Made by a program: the position numbers and the translations under genes
Shown here: in pieces, positions 36,287 through 39,658 of the stretch
Numbering within the stretch: the stretch's first letter is position 1
Layout of the letters: each line of letters begins with the position of its first letter
Source: Bacteroides sp.
GTDB taxonomy: Bacteria > Bacteroidota > Bacteroidia > Bacteroidales > Bacteroidaceae
Assembly: GCA_021203515.1 (NCBI GenBank)
Contig: JAJQAY010000097.1
Coordinates: forward strand, 1 to 39,658
Length of the DNA stretch: 39,658 nt
Direction: 5' to 3'
The notes under the pieces: model-generated
What the model was told of the DNA's origin: nothing
Seen by the model: only the letters and a program-made list of their open reading frames with translations
The model's database searches: none

Positions 36287-36315
36287 AAATAACCTTTTGT
36301 TGCGAACCGGACAAA
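36284..36315 (-). promoter_or_regulatory. HTCS promoter
   Basis: On the minus strand TTTG (36312-36315) is followed by 20 bases and TATTTTTG (36284-36291), a good Bacteroides promoter. It argues against the TTG start codon at 36286, which lies in the -7 box. Confidence 0.55.
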
Positions 36316-36341
36316 ATAAAAGCCCTGAAACTGTTGGTAAG

Positions 36342-36421
36342 GAGCTCTAATTTTGTCTATTTGAGCTCCAATTTTAACTATATAGCTGTGTTTTGAGGAG
36401 GATATAGTCAAAATTGGACTC
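36342..36421. promoter_or_regulatory. Three-copy motif, candidate HTCS operator
   Basis: Two direct copies of about 21 bases begin GAGCTCTAATTTT (36342-36362) and GAGCTCCAATTTT (36363-36383), adjacent and in phase with two helical turns. A third copy, inverted, lies at 36402-36421 (ATATAGTCAAAATTGGACTC). Direct repeats of about 21 bases are the usual target layout for dimeric AraC-type domains. The site lies between the HTCS and SusC genes. Confidence 0.7.
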
Positions 36422-36462
36422 ACAAATAGTGAATATTGTTCCATTGCTCTTTCGGTTCACTT

Positions 36463-36470
36463 TACATTTG
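36463..36470 (+). promoter_or_regulatory. SusC-like gene -7 box
   Basis: TACATTTG is an exact TAnnTTTG, 42 bases before the SusC-like ATG. A -33 TTTG at 19 bases is absent, which would fit a promoter that needs an activator bound at the motif upstream. Confidence 0.5.
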
Positions 36471-36511
36471 CATCGAAAACAATGTTAACAATAGTCTAAA
36501 AATTTAATTCT

Positions 36512-39500
36512 ATGAGACAGAAACTATTAAATGTATGTCTGGTATGTCTGCTCTGCTTGGCATCGACTGCTGTAGCTTTTGCACAGCAAACGATAAAAGT
36601 AACAGGTAAGGTAATTGACAACACAAAAGAGGGTATGCCCGGTGTCAATGTACAAGTAAAAGGAGGCGCTTTAGGAACCATTACCGATGTGGATGGTAAC
36701 TATAAGATTGATGTCCCTAATACCAAATCAGTATTGGTCTTTTCTTTTATCGGTTATGAAACGCAGGAAATTGCCGTGGGCAATAGAACTGCAATCAATG
36801 TAACGTTATCGGATGATACACAACTGCTGGATGAAGTGGTGGTAGTGGCTTATGGTACGGTTCGTAAAGGAGACTTGACTGGTGCTTTAACTAATATGAA
36901 ACCTGATGCAAGTGAGGCTGCCAAGGCAATTTCTATTGATGGATTGCTGGAAGGTAAGTTGCCGGTTTGGTGGTAAGTTCCGCGTCATCCAGTGTGGGTG
37001 CCGCTTCCTCTGTCACTATTCGTGGAGCCAGTTCTTTGCGTGGTGACAACCAACCGTTGTATGTAATTGATAATGTTCCGCAGGCATCTACGGGTGAATT
37101 CGGTCAATCGGCAATCAGTGGTGACTTCCAGATTGCTCAGGATCCGCTTTCTTCCTTAAATCCTGCTGATATTGAAGATATCACAGTGTTGAAAGATGCT
37201 TCCTCTACAGCTATCTATGGTTCGCGTGGTGCAAATGGCGTTATCTTGATTACAACCAAGAAAGGTAAGGAAGGCAAGGCGAAGATTAATGTAGCTGCTA
37301 CCTTTACCATTACAAATGCTACCCGTTTATTGGATTTGGTAAATCTTGATGAGTATGCCGAATACCAGAATTCACGCATTACGGATGGATATTATCAGTT
37401 CTATAAAGTAGGCGATGAAATGAGATATGTATATAACGATGCTCTGAAGAACTATGATCCGAACAATCCAGAGACATATAAACGGGTATACTATACTAAC
37501 TGGCAAAAGGAGATTTATAAATCGGCTTTTTCGCAGAACTATTCTGTATCTCTAAACGGTGGAGGTAGCAATACTACTTATTATATCTCTGCTAATTTCA
37601 AAGATATAAACGGCACAGTAAAACAAACCGGTCTGAAACAAGGTGATTTACGTGCCAATCTAAGCTCTCAGGTTTCCAAAGCTGTAAAATTAGATTTGAG
37701 TTTGAGTGGTTCTTTGAGGCAAAATGACATGATGGCTGGTGGTAATACATTAGGTGGACCTACTGGGGCCATTTCTCGTACCGCTTTGGATTATGCTCCG
37801 TTTGAAAAGCCAGATGATGATCCCTCTCTGACTAATGAAAATAAGACCAATGTATTCAGTTGGTTGAATGACTATGTGGATAAAACAGATGATAAGACTT
37901 TTAAAGGAAGTTTGAACTTAAACTGGAAAATCAGCAAATTCTTGTCATATAGTCTTCGTGCCGGCGGCAACATTAATATCAATGATCGTAAGCGGTGGTA
38001 TGGCATGGAGCTTTACCAAGGCATGAATAACGAAGGTTATTTGGTTCAATCCAATATTAACAAAAGCAATTTCACTGTTGAGAATATTTTAAATTACAAT
38101 ACGAAGTTGGGGAAAATAGGTACATTGGATGCTACAGCCGGTGTTACATATGATGATTATAGTTTCTTGAACAAGAATGCGACTGGTAATCATTTCACGA
38201 TTTTCGGATTTAGGGAAAATGGAATGCATTTGGCGGGTAACCCCAAGTATTACACTCCATTGCAAAAAAGATTATCAATTGCTTTCTTATTTGGGCCGTT
38301 TCAACGTGAATTTCTTGGAGAAGTACCTGATTACTGCTTCCATTCGTGCTGATGGTTCCAGTAAGTTTGCTAAATCAAACCGTTGGGGATATTTCCCATC
38401 TGCTTCGGTTGCCTGGCGTATGGAACAAGAAGGGTTTATGAAAGATATTTCTTGGTTAAATCAATTAAAAATCCGCGTAAGCTACGGTGTGACTGGTAAC
38501 CAGGCTATTGACCCTTATTCAACTTTCTCTATGTATGGTAACCAGACTAAGCCTATTTACTATGCCGATGGTACTGGAAAACTGCTGACTACGATGGTTG
38601 TGACTAACTTATCCAATAACAGCTTGAAGTGGGAACAAACTGCTTCATGGAATTTCGGTGTTGATTTCAGTTTTTTCAAATCTCGCCTGAATGGCACGGT
38701 GGATTATTATGTCAAGAAGACTTCTGATCTGTTGATTTCAAGACCTTTACCTGGCTCTTCCGGTTTCAATAGCACTTATTTTAACCAAGGTGATTTGAAA
38801 AATCAAGGTGTAGAACTTTCATTGAACGCACAGATTGTCGATACAAAGGATTGGAAGTAGGGTCTTTCTGGTAATATAGGTGCTAATAAGAGTAAGATTT
38901 CCAACTTAGGTTTGTTGCCGTCCGATTGGGGATGTCTGGGAGAAAGAGTAGGATATGAAGGAGCTTCTCTTGGTGACCACTTTGGTGTAGGAAATGCATT
39001 CTTGCAGGGCGAAGCTCCGGGATTGTTCTGGGGATATGCTACTCAGGGAATTGTACAAACTGAAGATATTACATCAGATGGGGTAAAATACATTAAGCCC
39101 GATGGAACAGAAGGTACTTATAAAACATTTAACGGGAAAAATCCTTCTGCTGGCGATGTGAAGTTTGTAGATCAAAATGGTGATGGCAAAGTAGATGCAA
39201 GTGACCATACGATTATCGGTAATCCGAATCCCGACTTTACATACGGTTTCCAAACCCGTATTTCCTGGAAGTCCCTTTCTTTGTCTGCCTCTTTCAATGG
39301 TGTACAAGGCAGAGACATTTTGAATGCCGGCATACGCTATACAGGTACTCCGGGACAAAAGTCCAATAATATCGTCAAAAAAGCTTTCTATGGCATGTGG
39401 ACTCCGGAAAATCATAGTAATTTATATCCGAGTTCCAACTACGTTGTAGAGAGCGTTGTAATGGACCGTTACGTGGAAGATGACAGTTATCTGCGTTGTT

Positions 39501-39607
39501 CTGATATCACATTGAGCTATACATTACCGAAGAACTGGATGAAAGCTATCGGATTCCAGAATACACTGTTATATGCTTCCGTAAAGAATGCTTTCGTCAT
39601 TACTGAT
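36512..39607 (+). pseudogene. SusC-like TonB-dependent receptor, disrupted and cut at the window end
   Basis: This is an outer-membrane glycan importer. It has a signal peptide (MRQKLLNVCLVCLLCLASTA, cleaved near FAQQ), a carboxypeptidase-D-type domain (about 27-110, GMPGVNVQVKGGALGTITDVDG), the DEVVVVAYGTVRKGDLTGAL segment before the plug and a plug with SVTIRGASSLRGDNQPLYVID. The barrel follows. Three breaks are visible: a frameshift near 36966 (one G missing: GKLPGLVVSS is expected), one in the A-run at 38264-38269 (one A too many) and a TAG at 38858-38860 where DWKWGL is expected (TGG to TAG). The frame is then clean to NAFVITD at 39607, where it runs into the terminal repeat. The C-terminal strands of the barrel and a SusD partner are missing from the window. 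Confidence 0.88.
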
Positions 39608-39658
39608 CGGAATTGTCTGTTTTAATCTTGTGTGTACCGTAAAGACAATATTTGTCTA
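39608..39658. repeat. Terminal inverted repeat, right copy (51 bp)
   Basis: Exact reverse complement of 2-52. It replaces the expected C-terminal coding sequence of the SusC-like gene, so the join at 39607/39608 is either an insertion or an assembly join. Confidence 0.85.

Noticed and set aside
36512..38860. Several separate small outer-membrane genes
   Set aside because: The pieces join in order into one SusC-like receptor when single-base changes are allowed for, so they are parts of one gene.
1..39658. Circular replicon closed by its terminal repeat
   Set aside because: The end repeats are inverted and not direct, so they do not show circularity. The content is also chromosomal.

Overview
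The window looks like a chromosomal contig from a gut Bacteroides or close relative. The evidence is a SusC-type TonB receptor beside a hybrid two-component regulator and a sulfatase, promoters of the Bacteroides type (TTTG, about 19 bases, TAnnTTTG), almost no Shine-Dalgarno sequences, and a division/cell-wall (dcw) cluster in the order usual for Bacteroidetes. The species cannot be told from the sequence alone.

Layout. 67-5898 (+): five genes for exported proteins (a DUF6175-type protein, a protein with a VEK repeat, two LPP20-like proteins and a transglutaminase-like protein). 5906-9300: a CorA-type metal transporter (-), phosphoglycerate mutase gpmI (+) and a Cys-rich DUF3109 protein (+). 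9611-12157 (-): gyrB, then rpsT with tRNA-Glu. 12441-13169 (+): recO. 13493-30047 (-): mraZ-rsmH-ftsL-ftsI-murE-mraY-murD-ftsW-murG-murC-ftsQ-ftsA-ftsZ-yqeY. This block makes lipid II and assembles the divisome; murF and ddl are absent from it. 30820-39607: part of a polysaccharide-utilisation locus with a serine-type sulfatase (+), a hybrid two-component sensor/regulator (-) and a SusC-like receptor (+), all three disrupted.

The most unusual content lies between genes. Ten of the thirteen junctions in the dcw-yqeY block carry short repeated words or inverted repeats of several kinds. In four genes the repeat runs into the coding sequence: MraZ, RsmH and MurC all end in LKVES, and MurE ends in VISD. 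Two intergenic regions carry arrays of 15-base degenerate palindromes spaced every 22 bases. A 36-base perfect inverted repeat sits between DUF3109 and gyrB. The HTCS/SusC intergenic region has three copies of one roughly 20-base motif, a good candidate operator.

The window begins and ends with the same 51 bases in inverted orientation, and the SusC gene is cut at that junction. About ten frameshifts or stops occur in the outer genes (67-4196 and 30820-39607), with none seen in the roughly 26 kb between. This suggests poorer sequence or mixed strains at the contig ends, or real decay of the accessory genes; the sequence alone does not decide.
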